DNA of 64,000 nt from an uncultured Pelagibacteraceae bacterium (GTDB lineage: Bacteria > Pseudomonadota > Alphaproteobacteria > Pelagibacterales > Pelagibacteraceae): assembly GCA_902543245.1 (NCBI GenBank), contig CACBXQ010000001.1, forward strand, positions 124,001 to 188,000. The letters are read 5' to 3'. Under the pieces are notes generated by a model, which saw only the letters and a program-made list of their open reading frames with translations, was not told the origin of the DNA and ran no database searches. This document shows, piece by piece, positions 33,669 through 43,600 of the stretch. Both the position numbers and the translations under genes were made by a program. How positions within the stretch are numbered: position 1 is the first letter of the stretch; each line of letters begins with the position of its first letter.

Positions 33669-34460
33669 ATGGATCAAAAAACTAATAAAAAAACCTTTGT
33701 AAAAAACCCAATAAATGGCACAAAATTTACTATAGCCATATCTAGTGCAAAAGGCGGGGTTGGCAAATCCACTTTTGCTACTAATTTAGCTTTAGCTCTT
33801 AAAAAAATTTCTTGTAATGTTGGTTTATTGGATGCCGATATTTATGGACCCTCGCTTCCTAAATTATTTAATATAAGTGAAAAACCAGAAAGTAACGGGC
33901 AAACTTTAATTCCGATAATAAAGTATGGAATACAATGTATGTCAATAGGATTTTTAACTGACGAACAGACACCAATGATTTGGCGTGGACCAATGGTGAC
34001 GAGTGCAATTAAAACTTTTACTCAAAAAGTAAAATGGGACAAATTAGATTTTATTATAGTAGATATGCCACCAGGTACAGGTGATACTCAATTAACATTT
34101 GCTCAAGAAATAAGTGTTGATGGTGCAATTATTATATCAACACCTCAAGAAATTGCTCTTCAAGATGTAAAAAGAGGAATCAAAATGTTTGATAAATTAA
34201 AAGTAAATATTATAGGATTAGTGGATAATATGAGTTATTTTATTGGAGATGATGGTAAAAAATACCCTATATTTGGTGAGGGAGGAGTTCGAAAAACAGC
34301 TGAGGAATTTGGTAAAGAATTTTTAGGAGAAATTCCAATAAATTCTAAAGTTGGTAAAAGTGGAGACTCTGGCAAACCAATTGTTGAAGACATGCCTGAT
34401 CACGAAATTTCTAAAATTTATTTAGATTTTGCAAAAAAAATTAAATCAACTTATCTTTAA
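33669..34460 (+). CDS. Mrp/ApbC-type Fe-S carrier ATPase
   Basis: [45 protein letters not shown]. Confidence 0.93.
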   Translation: MDQKTNKKTFVKNPINGTKFTIAISSAKGGVGKSTFATNLALALKKISCNVGLLDADIYGPSLPKLFNISEKPESNGQTLIPIIKYGIQCMSIGFLTDEQTPMIWRGPMVTSAIKTFTQKVKWDKLDFIIVDMPPGTGDTQLTFAQEISVDGAIIISTPQEIALQDVKRGIKMFDKLKVNIIGLVDNMSYFIGDDGKKYPIFGEGGVRKTAEEFGKEFLGEIPINSKVGKSGDSGKPIVEDMPDHEISKIYLDFAKKIKSTYL

Positions 34461-35388
34461 GATCAAAAGCTAACATTAATTCATTCCATTCCCTCTTAGA
34501 GAGTCCAGAATTATCTATATTGACGTCTTCACCTTTTATTAATTTTTGAATTATTACTTTTCCTTTAGCAGACACTTCTGTACCTCCAACTCTATAATCC
34601 ATAAATGCTTCATAAGTAATAGGCACCCATCTTTTAAGAGTATCCAACATTATATCTGCGAATACTCTTATTTCATATTGTGCATGACTATCTGCTCTGA
34701 GTCTTAAAAAGTTCATTAGATTTAACAAATCAGTTTTCCAATACCACTGAGTATAAGTATTAAGAGTTAAATTCATTCTTGCAAGCTCTCTAGCTAATCC
34801 CTTTTTATTTTCATCAATTGTTGATCCATCATATCTTTGATTTAACATTGTCTCATAATTATTATAAGTTTGTTCTGCATCATTTTTTAACAATTCTAAA
34901 ACTTCTTTTGCTTGTTTGTCGTCTAAAATATCGCCTCTTCCTTGCCTGTTACTAGAAGATTGTGCAGCTAAGTTTTCAGCAGTTGGAAGGTAAAATTCTT
35001 TATCTAAAATAGAATATCTTGCTGAATATTCGTTTACATTTGCAGTTCTATGTCTTATCCATTGTCTGGCAATAAAAATTGGTAATTTTATGTGATACTT
35101 AATTTCACACATCTCAAAAGGTGTACTATGCCAATGTCTCATTAAATATTTTATTAATCCGCTATCTGATGAAACTTGTTTTGTACCTTTTCCATACGAA
35201 ACTCTTGCTGATTGAACAATTGAGGAATCATCTCCCATATAATCTATGACTCTTACGAATCCGTGATCCAATGCTGGCATTGCCTCAAAAAGAATGCTTT
35301 CAAGCTCTGGAACTGTTACTCTTTTTGTCTTATTTTGTTGAGTTTGTTGATCTCTAATTTCTTTTATTTGTTCTTTTGTTAATTTCAT
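34441..35388 (-). CDS. thyX: FAD-dependent thymidylate synthase (ThyX)
   Basis: [19 protein letters not shown] (ThyX motif RHR…S). Start taken at internal Met42 of the track ORF (35388) because the upstream part is antisense to the tmRNA acceptor piece. 3' end overlaps the convergent mrp-like gene by 20 nt. Confidence 0.9.
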   Translation of the reverse strand: MKLTKEQIKEIRDQQTQQNKTKRVTVPELESILFEAMPALDHGFVRVIDYMGDDSSIVQSARVSYGKGTKQVSSDSGLIKYLMRHWHSTPFEMCEIKYHIKLPIFIARQWIRHRTANVNEYSARYSILDKEFYLPTAENLAAQSSSNRQGRGDILDDKQAKEVLELLKNDAEQTYNNYETMLNQRYDGSTIDENKKGLARELARMNLTLNTYTQWYWKTDLLNLMNFLRLRADSHAQYEIRVFADIMLDTLKRWVPITYEAFMDYRVGGTEVSAKGKVIIQKLIKGEDVNIDNSGLSKREWNELMLAFDLKDKLI

Positions 35389-35429
35389 GAATTTTATTGA
35401 ATCTATTATTATTGCTTTTATATTAATAG

Positions 35430-35690
35430 AGTTGGTTTTCCAACTATGACGATAAACGAATTTCGTAATAAACATTGCGGACGTGGGGGCAGTACCCACC
35501 ACCTCCACCATTAATACAACTTATGGGGGTGAAATAGAATCGACGAGTGTCTAAAGGCTGTTCTTTCGTTCGGTATTGTTCCGCCGTAATGGGCTATTTT
35601 ATAATTGCAAATAATAAATTTGCTCTTGCAGCTTAATTAGTTTCTAATTGAGTTACGGGGTTTGGGGCACCTGGCAACAGAACGCCCCTT
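35430..35690 (+). ncRNA. ssrA: transfer-messenger RNA, circularly permuted (two-piece, alphaproteobacterial type)
   Basis: Acceptor piece first (…GCGGACGTGGGGGCAGTACCCACCACCTCCACCA, CCA at 35508-35510), short spacer TTAATACAACTTAT, then coding piece starting GGGGGTGAAATAGAATCGACG at 35525. GGGGGTG pairs with CACCTCC to form the 7-bp acceptor stem (one G-U). Tag frame GCA AAT AAT AAA TTT GCT CTT GCA GCT TAA = ANNKFALAA* at 35607-35636. Outer boundaries approximate. Confidence 0.93.
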
Positions 35691-35711
35691 AAATTTTGGT
35701 AAATAAAATAT

Positions 35712-36398
35712 ATGAATGAAAAGGGAATATACTGGAATAAGATCCCAATTCTTGAAAAACTTTTTTTAAAAATTCTTAAATTAAATCGAGAAGAGTTGCA
35801 CCAAATATTTTTAAAAAAAATAAATTATAATAATAATATGTCGATATTAGACATTGGCACTGCTAATACATTAAATAAAAATCATAATATTATATTAAGT
35901 AAAACGAAAAAAAATAAATACTTATGTTGTCTGACTAATCAAACCTTGAGTAAAGAATTAATTAAAAAATACCCACAAATTAAGAAAGTCTTAAAAGGTG
36001 ATGGTAGAAATATTAAACTAAAAAATAACTCATTTGATATAGTTTATTCATCGGCAACTCTTGAACATGTAGGCTCACTTAAAAACCAAATTAAATTTGT
36101 CAATGAATGCTACAGAGTTTCAAAGAGATTTATATTTATAACAACCCCTAATAGATTTTATCCAATAGATTTTCATACTAAAATACCTTTTATCCATTGG
36201 TTGCCGAAAAAAATACATAGAAATATTTTGTTAATTTTAAATATGAAATTTTATTCAAAAGAGAGAAATTTAAATCTACTTGGTGTAAATGATATCAAGC
36301 AAATATTAAATGATTCCAGTATTGCAAAATATAAGATTATAAAAAAAAAATTTCTTTTTTTTACTTCAAATATTATTATTTTTATTGAAAAAAACTAA
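35712..36398 (+). CDS. class I SAM-dependent methyltransferase
   Basis: ILDIGTANTLN…, GDGRNIKLKNNSFDIVYSSATLEHV. Confidence 0.8.
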   Translation: MNEKGIYWNKIPILEKLFLKILKLNREELHQIFLKKINYNNNMSILDIGTANTLNKNHNIILSKTKKNKYLCCLTNQTLSKELIKKYPQIKKVLKGDGRNIKLKNNSFDIVYSSATLEHVGSLKNQIKFVNECYRVSKRFIFITTPNRFYPIDFHTKIPFIHWLPKKIHRNILLILNMKFYSKERNLNLLGVNDIKQILNDSSIAKYKIIKKKFLFFTSNIIIFIEKN

Positions 36399-37090
36399 AT
36401 TTTAAATTTAGATTTTTCTGCATCTCTTAAAAATGTTTTAACTGTACCAGATGTTAGTTCATTAAAAGAGCTTCCAAAATTTTCAATTTTTTTAATAATT
36501 GATGGTGGAACAGTAATAATGTTGCACCCTAATTGACTTGCTTGAGTAAAATTATACGGTTCTCTTGTGCTAGCCCACAGAATGCTTACATTCTTAAATT
36601 TTTTAGATAGCCTTAAACTTTTTTTAAATATTGGAATTGGATCCTTGCCAACATCTGCCATTCTTCCTGCAAAAATAGATATTATAACAGGTGTGCTATT
36701 TTCTATGCAGCTTAAAATTTTTTTTGTTTGGGAGCCAGAATAAACTGCAGTAATATTTAATTTTATTTTTTCTTTATTTAATTCCTTTATTATTTTACCT
36801 AAAAATATACCTTTTGAATTTACAACTGGAATTTTTACAAATACATTTTTTCCAAGATCATTTAGTATAAAAGCCTGTTTTTTAATATTTTTCAAATCAT
36901 CCGCAAAAACCTCTAGTGAAACTGGTTTTTTTTGACAAATTGATAATATTTTTTTTGAATATGATATATAGTTCTTAGCTCCAGCCTTTCTCATTAAAGA
37001 TGGATTTGTTGTAAATCCCTTCACAATTTTTTTTTTATTAAATTCTTTAATTTTATCTAAATCAGCTATATCACAAAATATCTTAGTCAA
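36395..37090 (-). CDS. transaldolase family protein
   Basis: KIFCDIADLDKIKEF…IVKGFTTNPSLMRKAG; VFVKIPVVNSKG. Confidence 0.83.
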   Translation of the reverse strand: MTKIFCDIADLDKIKEFNKKKIVKGFTTNPSLMRKAGAKNYISYSKKILSICQKKPVSLEVFADDLKNIKKQAFILNDLGKNVFVKIPVVNSKGIFLGKIIKELNKEKIKLNITAVYSGSQTKKILSCIENSTPVIISIFAGRMADVGKDPIPIFKKSLRLSKKFKNVSILWASTREPYNFTQASQLGCNIITVPPSIIKKIENFGSSFNELTSGTVKTFLRDAEKSKFKI

Positions 37091-37092
37091 TC

Positions 37093-38487
37093 TTATAAGC
37101 TTTTAATTATATCTTCTGTCATTTTTTTTGCATCAGCAAATAGCATTAACGTATTATCTCTATAAAATAAATCATTATCAATGCCTGCATAGCCAGGTGA
37201 TAAGCTTCTTTTTACAAATAGAACTGACTTACTTTTTTCAACGTCTAAAATTGGCATACCATAAATTGGGCTTTGAGGATCCGTTTTTGCAACGGGATTT
37301 GTAACATCATTAGCTCCTATAACATAAGCAACATCACAATTTGCAAAGTCATTATTAATTTCCTCTAATTCAAATACTTCATCATATGGAACATTAGCTT
37401 CGGCTAATAATACATTCATGTGTCCTGGCATTCTTCCAGCTACTGGATGAATTGCATAGGTTACTTTAACTCCATTTTTTTTTAAAGCATCAACCATTTC
37501 TCTTAAAGCATGTTGTGCCTGTGCAACTGCCATACCGTATCCAGGAACAATTATTACTGATGAAGCATTTTTCATTAAAAAAGCAGCATCATCTGCATTT
37601 CCATTCTTCACTGGTTTTTGCTCTTTTGATCTATCTGATTGTGCTTGATCAGTTGCTCCCCATCCACCTAGAATAACATTAAAAAACGATCTATTCATGC
37701 CTTTACACATTATATAAGATAAAATAGCTCCTGAAGAACCAACTAAAGCTCCAGTAATAATTAGCGCAGTATTTTCAAGAGTAAATCCAATACCTGCAGC
37801 AGCCCATCCAGAATAAGAGTTTAACATTGATATAACTACTGGCATATCTGCACCTCCTATTGGGATGATAAGCAGGATACCTAATAAAAATGAAATTATA
37901 ATTACTGTCCAAAACCAAGTGTCAACCTGAGTATTACATAAATAAAAAATTAGGCCTATTAAAGTCAGTCCTAAAAATAGATTTAAATAATGTTGTCCAA
38001 GAAATGTTATTGGGGAACCAGACATAATTCCTCTTAACTTTAAAAAAGCAATTATAGAACCTGTAAATGTTATTGCTCCAATAGCTGCTCCAAGAGACAT
38101 CTCTATTAAACTTGCTATTTTAATATTACCAGGTGTACCCAGATTAAAGACTTCAGGATTTAAAAAAGCAGAAATAGCCACAAAAACAGCCGCAAGACCA
38201 ACCAAACTATGAAATCCAGCAACTAATTCTGGCATTGCGGTCATGGGTATTTTAAATGCGATAAAAGCTCCTATAGATCCACCAACTAATAAGAAAACAA
38301 TTAAATAAAGGAAGCCAGTAGAAAAATTGCCCGCGGATATAATAGTGACCCCTATAGCAATTGCCATACCCATGATTCCAAATAAATTTCCCTGCCTTGA
38401 AGTTTCAGGAGACGACAAACCTCTTAATGCTAGAATAAATAGTACTCCAGAAATCAAATAAAATATTGCTAATATATTTGCTGACAT
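37093..38487 (-). CDS. pntB: NAD(P) transhydrogenase subunit beta
   Basis: PGYGMAVAQAQHALREMVDALKKNGVKVTYAIHPVAGRMPGHMNVLLAEANVPYDEV. Confidence 0.95.
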   Translation of the reverse strand: MSANILAIFYLISGVLFILALRGLSSPETSRQGNLFGIMGMAIAIGVTIISAGNFSTGFLYLIVFLLVGGSIGAFIAFKIPMTAMPELVAGFHSLVGLAAVFVAISAFLNPEVFNLGTPGNIKIASLIEMSLGAAIGAITFTGSIIAFLKLRGIMSGSPITFLGQHYLNLFLGLTLIGLIFYLCNTQVDTWFWTVIIISFLLGILLIIPIGGADMPVVISMLNSYSGWAAAGIGFTLENTALIITGALVGSSGAILSYIMCKGMNRSFFNVILGGWGATDQAQSDRSKEQKPVKNGNADDAAFLMKNASSVIIVPGYGMAVAQAQHALREMVDALKKNGVKVTYAIHPVAGRMPGHMNVLLAEANVPYDEVFELEEINNDFANCDVAYVIGANDVTNPVAKTDPQSPIYGMPILDVEKSKSVLFVKRSLSPGYAGIDNDLFYRDNTLMLFADAKKMTEDIIKSL

Positions 38488-38489
38488 TT

Positions 38490-38795
38490 TTATTTATCTT
38501 TCTTCTTTTTTTTATACATAGCTAACATTCTTTGGGTAACCAAAAATCCACCAAAAATATTAACAGCCGCTAATATTATCGCTAAATAACCAAAAATATT
38601 GGCTGTATCAAAAATGTTACCACCTTCTGCTAAAGCGGCAATGATAGCACCAACTATTATAACTGATGATATTGCGTTAGTTACTGACATTAATGGAGTG
38701 TGCAAAGATGGAGTTACACTCCATACAACATAATAACCTATGAATATTGAAAGTATAAAAATACTTAATCTGAATACAAAAGGATCTATTTCCAT
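38490..38795 (-). CDS. pntAB: NAD(P) transhydrogenase subunit alpha part 2
   Basis: FIGYYVVWSVTPSLHTPLMSVTNAISSVIIVGAI. Confidence 0.95.
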   Translation of the reverse strand: MEIDPFVFRLSIFILSIFIGYYVVWSVTPSLHTPLMSVTNAISSVIIVGAIIAALAEGGNIFDTANIFGYLAIILAAVNIFGGFLVTQRMLAMYKKKKKDK

Positions 38796-38797
38796 AT

Positions 38798-39886
38798 CTA
38801 TTTTATAATTGTCTTTGCAATTATTTCATCCTCTAAATTTATATTTATTTTTTTTTTTTCTTTATCAAAAAGATTGACAATAAAATTAAATACATTTTTA
38901 GCATAAAGGCTAGAGGATGATTTGGGCAATTTATTTAAAATATTTTTTTCTCCCATAATTTTTACACCGTTTTTTTCTATAATTTTATCAACTTCAGTAA
39001 ATGCAGTGTTTCCACCTTGAATTGCTGCTAAGTCGTAAATTACTGAACCAGGCATCATATTATTTATCATGCTATCCTTTATAATTACAGGAGCTTTTTT
39101 TCCAGGAATAAGAGCAGTGCAAATAACGATATCTATTTTTTTTAACGTTTCCCCAAGCAATTCCTCTTGTTTTCTTTTAAAATCATCACTAGCTTCTTTA
39201 GCGTAACCACCCTCAGTTTCCAAATTTTCAGCTCCTTCAACAACAAGAAATTTTCCACCTAAGCTTTCTACTTGTTCTTTAGAAGCCATCCTAACGTCAG
39301 TTGCAAAAACAATAGCTCCCATTCTTTTTGCCGTTGCTATAGCTTGAAGGCCAGCTACTCCAGCTCCAACAACCAAAACTTTTGCTGCAGGTATAGTACC
39401 TGCTGCAGTCATCATCATAGGAATAGCTTTCTCAAATGTTGCAAATGACTCTATAACTGCCTTATACCCGGCTAAATTTGCTTGAGATGAAAGAATATCC
39501 ATTGACTGTGCTCTAGTAATTCTAGGAAGCAATTCGAGGGAAAAAATATTTATATTTTTTTTTACCATCTCATCAATTTTGTTTTTATTTTCGTAGGGAT
39601 TCAGTACTCCTATTAATGTTTGATTTTGTTGCAACAATGTAGTTTGATCATTTCCTGGAAGGTTTAATTGTACAATTATATCTGCTTTGTTAACTACCTC
39701 TTTTTCATTACTAAATAATTTAACACCAAGATCTAAATACTCTTTGTCATCAAATCCCAAATGTTTACCATAATTTACGATTAATTTTATTTCAAAACCC
39801 ATAGAAATATATTTTTTGGCAATTTCAGGAGTAATTGAAATTCTTTTTTCTATATTTAAATTTTCTGATAAAGAAGCAATTATCAT
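38798..39886 (-). CDS. pntAA: NAD(P) transhydrogenase subunit alpha part 1
   Basis: EKRISITPEIAKKYISMGFEIKL; VLVVGAGVAGLQAIATAKRMGAIVFATDVR. Confidence 0.95.
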   Translation of the reverse strand: MIIASLSENLNIEKRISITPEIAKKYISMGFEIKLIVNYGKHLGFDDKEYLDLGVKLFSNEKEVVNKADIIVQLNLPGNDQTTLLQQNQTLIGVLNPYENKNKIDEMVKKNINIFSLELLPRITRAQSMDILSSQANLAGYKAVIESFATFEKAIPMMMTAAGTIPAAKVLVVGAGVAGLQAIATAKRMGAIVFATDVRMASKEQVESLGGKFLVVEGAENLETEGGYAKEASDDFKRKQEELLGETLKKIDIVICTALIPGKKAPVIIKDSMINNMMPGSVIYDLAAIQGGNTAFTEVDKIIEKNGVKIMGEKNILNKLPKSSSSLYAKNVFNFIVNLFDKEKKKININLEDEIIAKTIIK

Positions 39887-39897
39887 TTTGATTAATT

Positions 39898-40023
39898 TTA
39901 CTTTTGACGAGCTTTAAATTTAGGATTTTTTTTATTAATTATGTAAACCCTTCCTCTTCTTCTCACTAATTTTGAGTTTAGATCTCTTTTTTTTAATGAT
40001 TTTAAGGAGCTTGCTATTTTCAT
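39898..40023 (-). CDS. rpmJ: 50S ribosomal protein L36 (bL36)
   Basis: Reverse-strand translation [41 protein letters not shown] (41 aa); too short for the supplied ORF track. Confidence 0.93.
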   Translation of the reverse strand: MKIASSLKSLKKRDLNSKLVRRRGRVYIINKKNPKFKARQK

Positions 40024-40068
40024 AATTTTTTTATTCTCTTGTTAAACAATATTTATAACTTTGTAAAG

Positions 40069-40950
40069 CTATGTATTATTTAAAAAATCTTTAATATAAT
40101 TTTTTAGATGTATTTTTCCATATGTTTTGCTTACTTTGTTTAGTAAGCTTATTTTAGTAAGTGCTGACGCATATCTCTCACCCTCTCTAGGTGGTAAAAA
40201 TTTGATTTTTGACTTAAACATTTTAGCTACCTCAATGATGCTTAAACTATTTCTATTTGTTATTGAATAATGACTAGATAGATTTTTTTTCCATGCTTTA
40301 TAACACACATTAACTGTGTCGTTAATGTGAGTAAATCTTCTTGTTTGGGTTCCAGGTTTAACAACCGGAAGAGGAAGTCCTTTTTTAAATTTATCCTCGA
40401 AGATTCCTATAACAGTAGCCATGTCACCTGTTTTGATTTGTTTTGGTCCATAAACATTATAAAAATAAATAACTTCAAATTTAAAATTAAACCATTTTTT
40501 TAAATTTTCTAACAATTCTAAATTTTTTGCTTTAGTGAATGCGTATGGAGATAGATTTTTATCAAATCCCCTATTTCCTAGACTCGCTGATGTTGCTGAA
40601 TAAATTAACTTGATTTTATTTTCTAAACAAAATTTAAAAACTTCATTCGTTCCAATTGTGTTGGAATCTAAACACTCTCGAAGTTTTATGAAACTAAAAT
40701 AAATTCTAGAAAATTCTCCAAAATGAAAAATTGAATTTATTTTATTTTTATTTTTTTTTAATATTATTGATATATTCCTAGTATCATTTTTTATATATTT
40801 AACTCTTTTATTTAATATATGATTTTTTTTTGAACCAGACGAATAATTGTCTATACTTAAAATATCAAATTTAGTTTTACTCAAAAATAATTCTATTAAA
40901 TTAGAGCCAACAAATCCTGCTCCTCCAGTTACAACAATTATTTTTTTCAT
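40069..40950 (-). CDS. NAD-dependent sugar epimerase/dehydratase (extended SDR)
   Basis: IIVVTGGAGFVGSNLIELFL; FYNVYGPKQ. Confidence 0.85.
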   Translation of the reverse strand: MKKIIVVTGGAGFVGSNLIELFLSKTKFDILSIDNYSSGSKKNHILNKRVKYIKNDTRNISIILKKNKNKINSIFHFGEFSRIYFSFIKLRECLDSNTIGTNEVFKFCLENKIKLIYSATSASLGNRGFDKNLSPYAFTKAKNLELLENLKKWFNFKFEVIYFYNVYGPKQIKTGDMATVIGIFEDKFKKGLPLPVVKPGTQTRRFTHINDTVNVCYKAWKKNLSSHYSITNRNSLSIIEVAKMFKSKIKFLPPREGERYASALTKISLLNKVSKTYGKIHLKNYIKDFLNNT

Positions 40951-40962
40951 TAATATTTTGGT

Positions 40963-41083
40963 ATGCCTGGCAATGTCCTACTCTTCCGTGCCTTAAGACA
41001 AAGTACCATCGGCGCTGAAGGGCTTGACTTCCGAGTTCGGAATGGGATCGGGTATTACACCTTCGCAAAAATCACCAGGCACG
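40963..41083 (-). rRNA. rrf: 5S ribosomal RNA
   Basis: Reverse complement reads TGCCTGG…GGTGTAATACCCGATCCCATTCCGAACTCGGAAGTCAAGCCCTTCAGCGCCGATGGTACTTTGTC…CCAGGCA; closing stem TGCCTGG/CCAGGCA; CCGAACTCGGAAG is diagnostic of 5S. Confidence 0.96.
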
Positions 41084-41108
41084 AGTTTTATAATATGTTT
41101 TAAAATTT

Positions 41109-41792
41109 TTACAAGAATTTTGTATAAAACATTTGTCTAACAAATATCCATATAATTTTTGTGTTAAATTTAGATTTTTCAAAGTATCTTTTTTTAAATA
41201 CTATATTTTGATCATATATTACAAAGTTTTCTTTACCATTAAATAGGATATCAAACAAAATTTTATACCCTTTGTTAAAAAATTTCTCAGAGTATTTAAG
41301 TATTAGATATTTTTTACATAAAAAAAAACCTGATAATGGATCGGAGGTTTTTTTTCCAAAAATTAAATTTATGATAAATATTGCAAAATTTGAAACAAAA
41401 CTTCTAAGAATGCCCAAATTCCCAGAAAAATTTTTTTTTTTAAATCTACTACCAATTACCATTTCACAATTTTTTTTAGATAATTTTCTCCACATTTTAT
41501 AAATATATTTTGTGTCATGCTGTAGATCACAATCTAGGACTAAAATATTATTATTTCTAGCTTTTGTGACACCATAAATTACTGATTTGCTTAAATCACT
41601 AATATTTGTTTTCCTTAAAAAACCTTTAAATTTTTTTTTATTTTTTAATTTTTTAATTTCTTTAAATGTTCCATCTGTTGAACCATCATCGACAAAAATT
41701 ACCTCTGATATAATTTTTAATTCTTGTAATTTCTTTGCTATAATAGAAATATTTTTTCTTTCATTTAAAGTTGGTATAATTGCAGAGATCAT
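41109..41792 (-). CDS. glycosyltransferase family 2 (polyprenol-phosphate mannosyltransferase-like)
   Basis: ISAIIPTLNERKNISIIAKKL; VIFVDDGSTDGT; ILVLDCDLQHDTKYI. Confidence 0.86.
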   Translation of the reverse strand: MISAIIPTLNERKNISIIAKKLQELKIISEVIFVDDGSTDGTFKEIKKLKNKKKFKGFLRKTNISDLSKSVIYGVTKARNNNILVLDCDLQHDTKYIYKMWRKLSKKNCEMVIGSRFKKKNFSGNLGILRSFVSNFAIFIINLIFGKKTSDPLSGFFLCKKYLILKYSEKFFNKGYKILFDILFNGKENFVIYDQNIVFKKRYFEKSKFNTKIIWIFVRQMFYTKFL

Positions 41793-41875
41793 TTCAAAAT
41801 ATTATATATGTAAAAAAAAAAATTTAAATTTTATACTTTTATTTTACATTAAACTTAGATACTTGTAATAGATTA

Positions 41876-42898
41876 ATGAAAAAAACAGCACTAATAACAG
41901 GTGTAGGAGGTCAAGATGGAGCATATCTTTCAGAATTTTTATTATCTAAAAATTATCGAGTTATTGGTGCTGAAAAAAATAGCTTAAGTACTAAAAGATG
42001 GAGATTAAAAAAGCTTGGTATTGAAAAAAAAATTATTTTCGAAAAAATGAGAATTGAAAGTGATGCTGATATCAATAAGGTATTTAACAAATATAAAATA
42101 CATGAAGTGTATAATTTAGCCGCTCAATCATTTGTTAACACTTCTTTTTCTACTCCAATTAAAACATCAAATATTACTGGATTAAGCGTCATAAAAATTT
42201 TAGAAGTTATTAAAAATAAAGATCCAAAAATTAAATTTTATCAAGCTTCATCATCAGAAATGTTTGGAAATTCATTAAGTGAATCTCAATCAGAAAAAAC
42301 AAATTTTGACCCACAAAGTCCCTACGCGATTAGCAAATTATTTGGGCATTATATTACAAGGAACTATAGAAATTCATATAATTTATTTGCTGTTTCAGGG
42401 ATTCTTTTTAACCATGAGTCTCCTCTTAGAGGAAATGAATTTGTAACCAAAAAGATAATTAAAGGATTAATTAAAATAATTAATAATGAAATTAAATTTA
42501 TAGAGTTAGGAAATATTTATTCAAAAAGAGATTGGGGATATGCAAAAGAGTACGTGGTGCAAATGTGGAAGATGATGCAATTAAAAAAACCAGAGGATTT
42601 TGTTATTGCCACAGGTAAAACATACTCTATAAAAGATTTTATAAATGAAAGTGCAAAATATTTAAATTTAGACGTAAAGTGGACTGGTAAGGGTAATAAT
42701 ACAAAATTATTAAACAATAAAAATAATAATGTAATTATTAAAATAAATAAAAAACTATTTAGACCATCTGAAGTAAATTATACAAAGGGAAATATAAATA
42801 AGGCTAAGAAAATAATAAAATGGAAACCTAAAATATCTTTTAAAATGCTTATCAAAATAATGATAGATGATGAATTAAAAAACTATGACCATAAATAA
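41876..42898 (+). CDS. GDP-mannose 4,6-dehydratase-like
   Basis: ALITGVGGQDGAYLSEFLL; YQASSSEMFGNS; INHESPLRG-like FNHESPLRGNEFVTKKI; YSKRDWGYAKEYV. Confidence 0.87.
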   Translation: MKKTALITGVGGQDGAYLSEFLLSKNYRVIGAEKNSLSTKRWRLKKLGIEKKIIFEKMRIESDADINKVFNKYKIHEVYNLAAQSFVNTSFSTPIKTSNITGLSVIKILEVIKNKDPKIKFYQASSSEMFGNSLSESQSEKTNFDPQSPYAISKLFGHYITRNYRNSYNLFAVSGILFNHESPLRGNEFVTKKIIKGLIKIINNEIKFIELGNIYSKRDWGYAKEYVVQMWKMMQLKKPEDFVIATGKTYSIKDFINESAKYLNLDVKWTGKGNNTKLLNNKNNNVIIKINKKLFRPSEVNYTKGNINKAKKIIKWKPKISFKMLIKIMIDDELKNYDHK

Positions 42899-43600
42899 TT
42901 ATTTTCTAATTTTATACTTTAAAATTACATAAACAGCTCTAAAAGCATCCAAAATATTTATTTTTTTTCCCTCGGAATAGTTTCTACCCTTGTAACTTAT
43001 TGGCACTTCTTTAATATTTATTCCTTTATTTGAGATTTTTGTTGTTATCTCAGGGCAAAACGCAAAATCATTTTCATTTAATTTAATTTTTTTAAACAAT
43101 TTTACTGTGAATAATTTATAACATGTGTGTGCATCTGTAAGATTTTGTTTATTCAAAAAATTTGAAAATTCAGTTAATGCAAAGTTTGCAAAAACCCTAA
43201 AATTTATCCAGAAACCTTTACCAAGTTTATATCTTTTTTTTTTTAATACTCTAGATCCATATACTACTTGTGTCTGAGCTTTTTCAAATGGCCTTAGCAA
43301 TTTATGATAATCTTTGGGATTGTACTCTAGGTCTGCATCTTGAATAATAACAATATCTCCATCAAGGTATTTACGAGCAGTTTTTATTGCACCTCCTTTG
43401 CCAATATTTCGATTATGTAATAAAATTTTTTTTACTTCTCTATAATGAATATTTTTTAAAATTTCTCTCGTTCCATCTGTTGAATAGTCATCTACAATTA
43501 TTATTTCTTTTTTTATTCTTTTTATTGCAACTACCTTTTTGATAATTGTCTTTATTGTTTTTTTTTCATTAAATACAGGTATAATAATTGATAGTTTCAT
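42899..43600 (-). CDS. glycosyltransferase family 2
   Basis: LSIIIPVFNEKKTIKTIIKKV; IIVDDYSTDGTREIL; VIIQDADLEYNPKDY. Confidence 0.87.
   Translation of the reverse strand: MKLSIIIPVFNEKKTIKTIIKKVVAIKRIKKEIIIVDDYSTDGTREILKNIHYREVKKILLHNRNIGKGGAIKTARKYLDGDIVIIQDADLEYNPKDYHKLLRPFEKAQTQVVYGSRVLKKKRYKLGKGFWINFRVFANFALTEFSNFLNKQNLTDAHTCYKLFTVKLFKKIKLNENDFAFCPEITTKISNKGINIKEVPISYKGRNYSEGKKINILDAFRAVYVILKYKIRK

Noticed and set aside
38490-39886. pntA split into two ORFs as a possible frameshift
   Set aside because: Two-gene PntA (alpha1/alpha2) is the normal arrangement in alphaproteobacteria.
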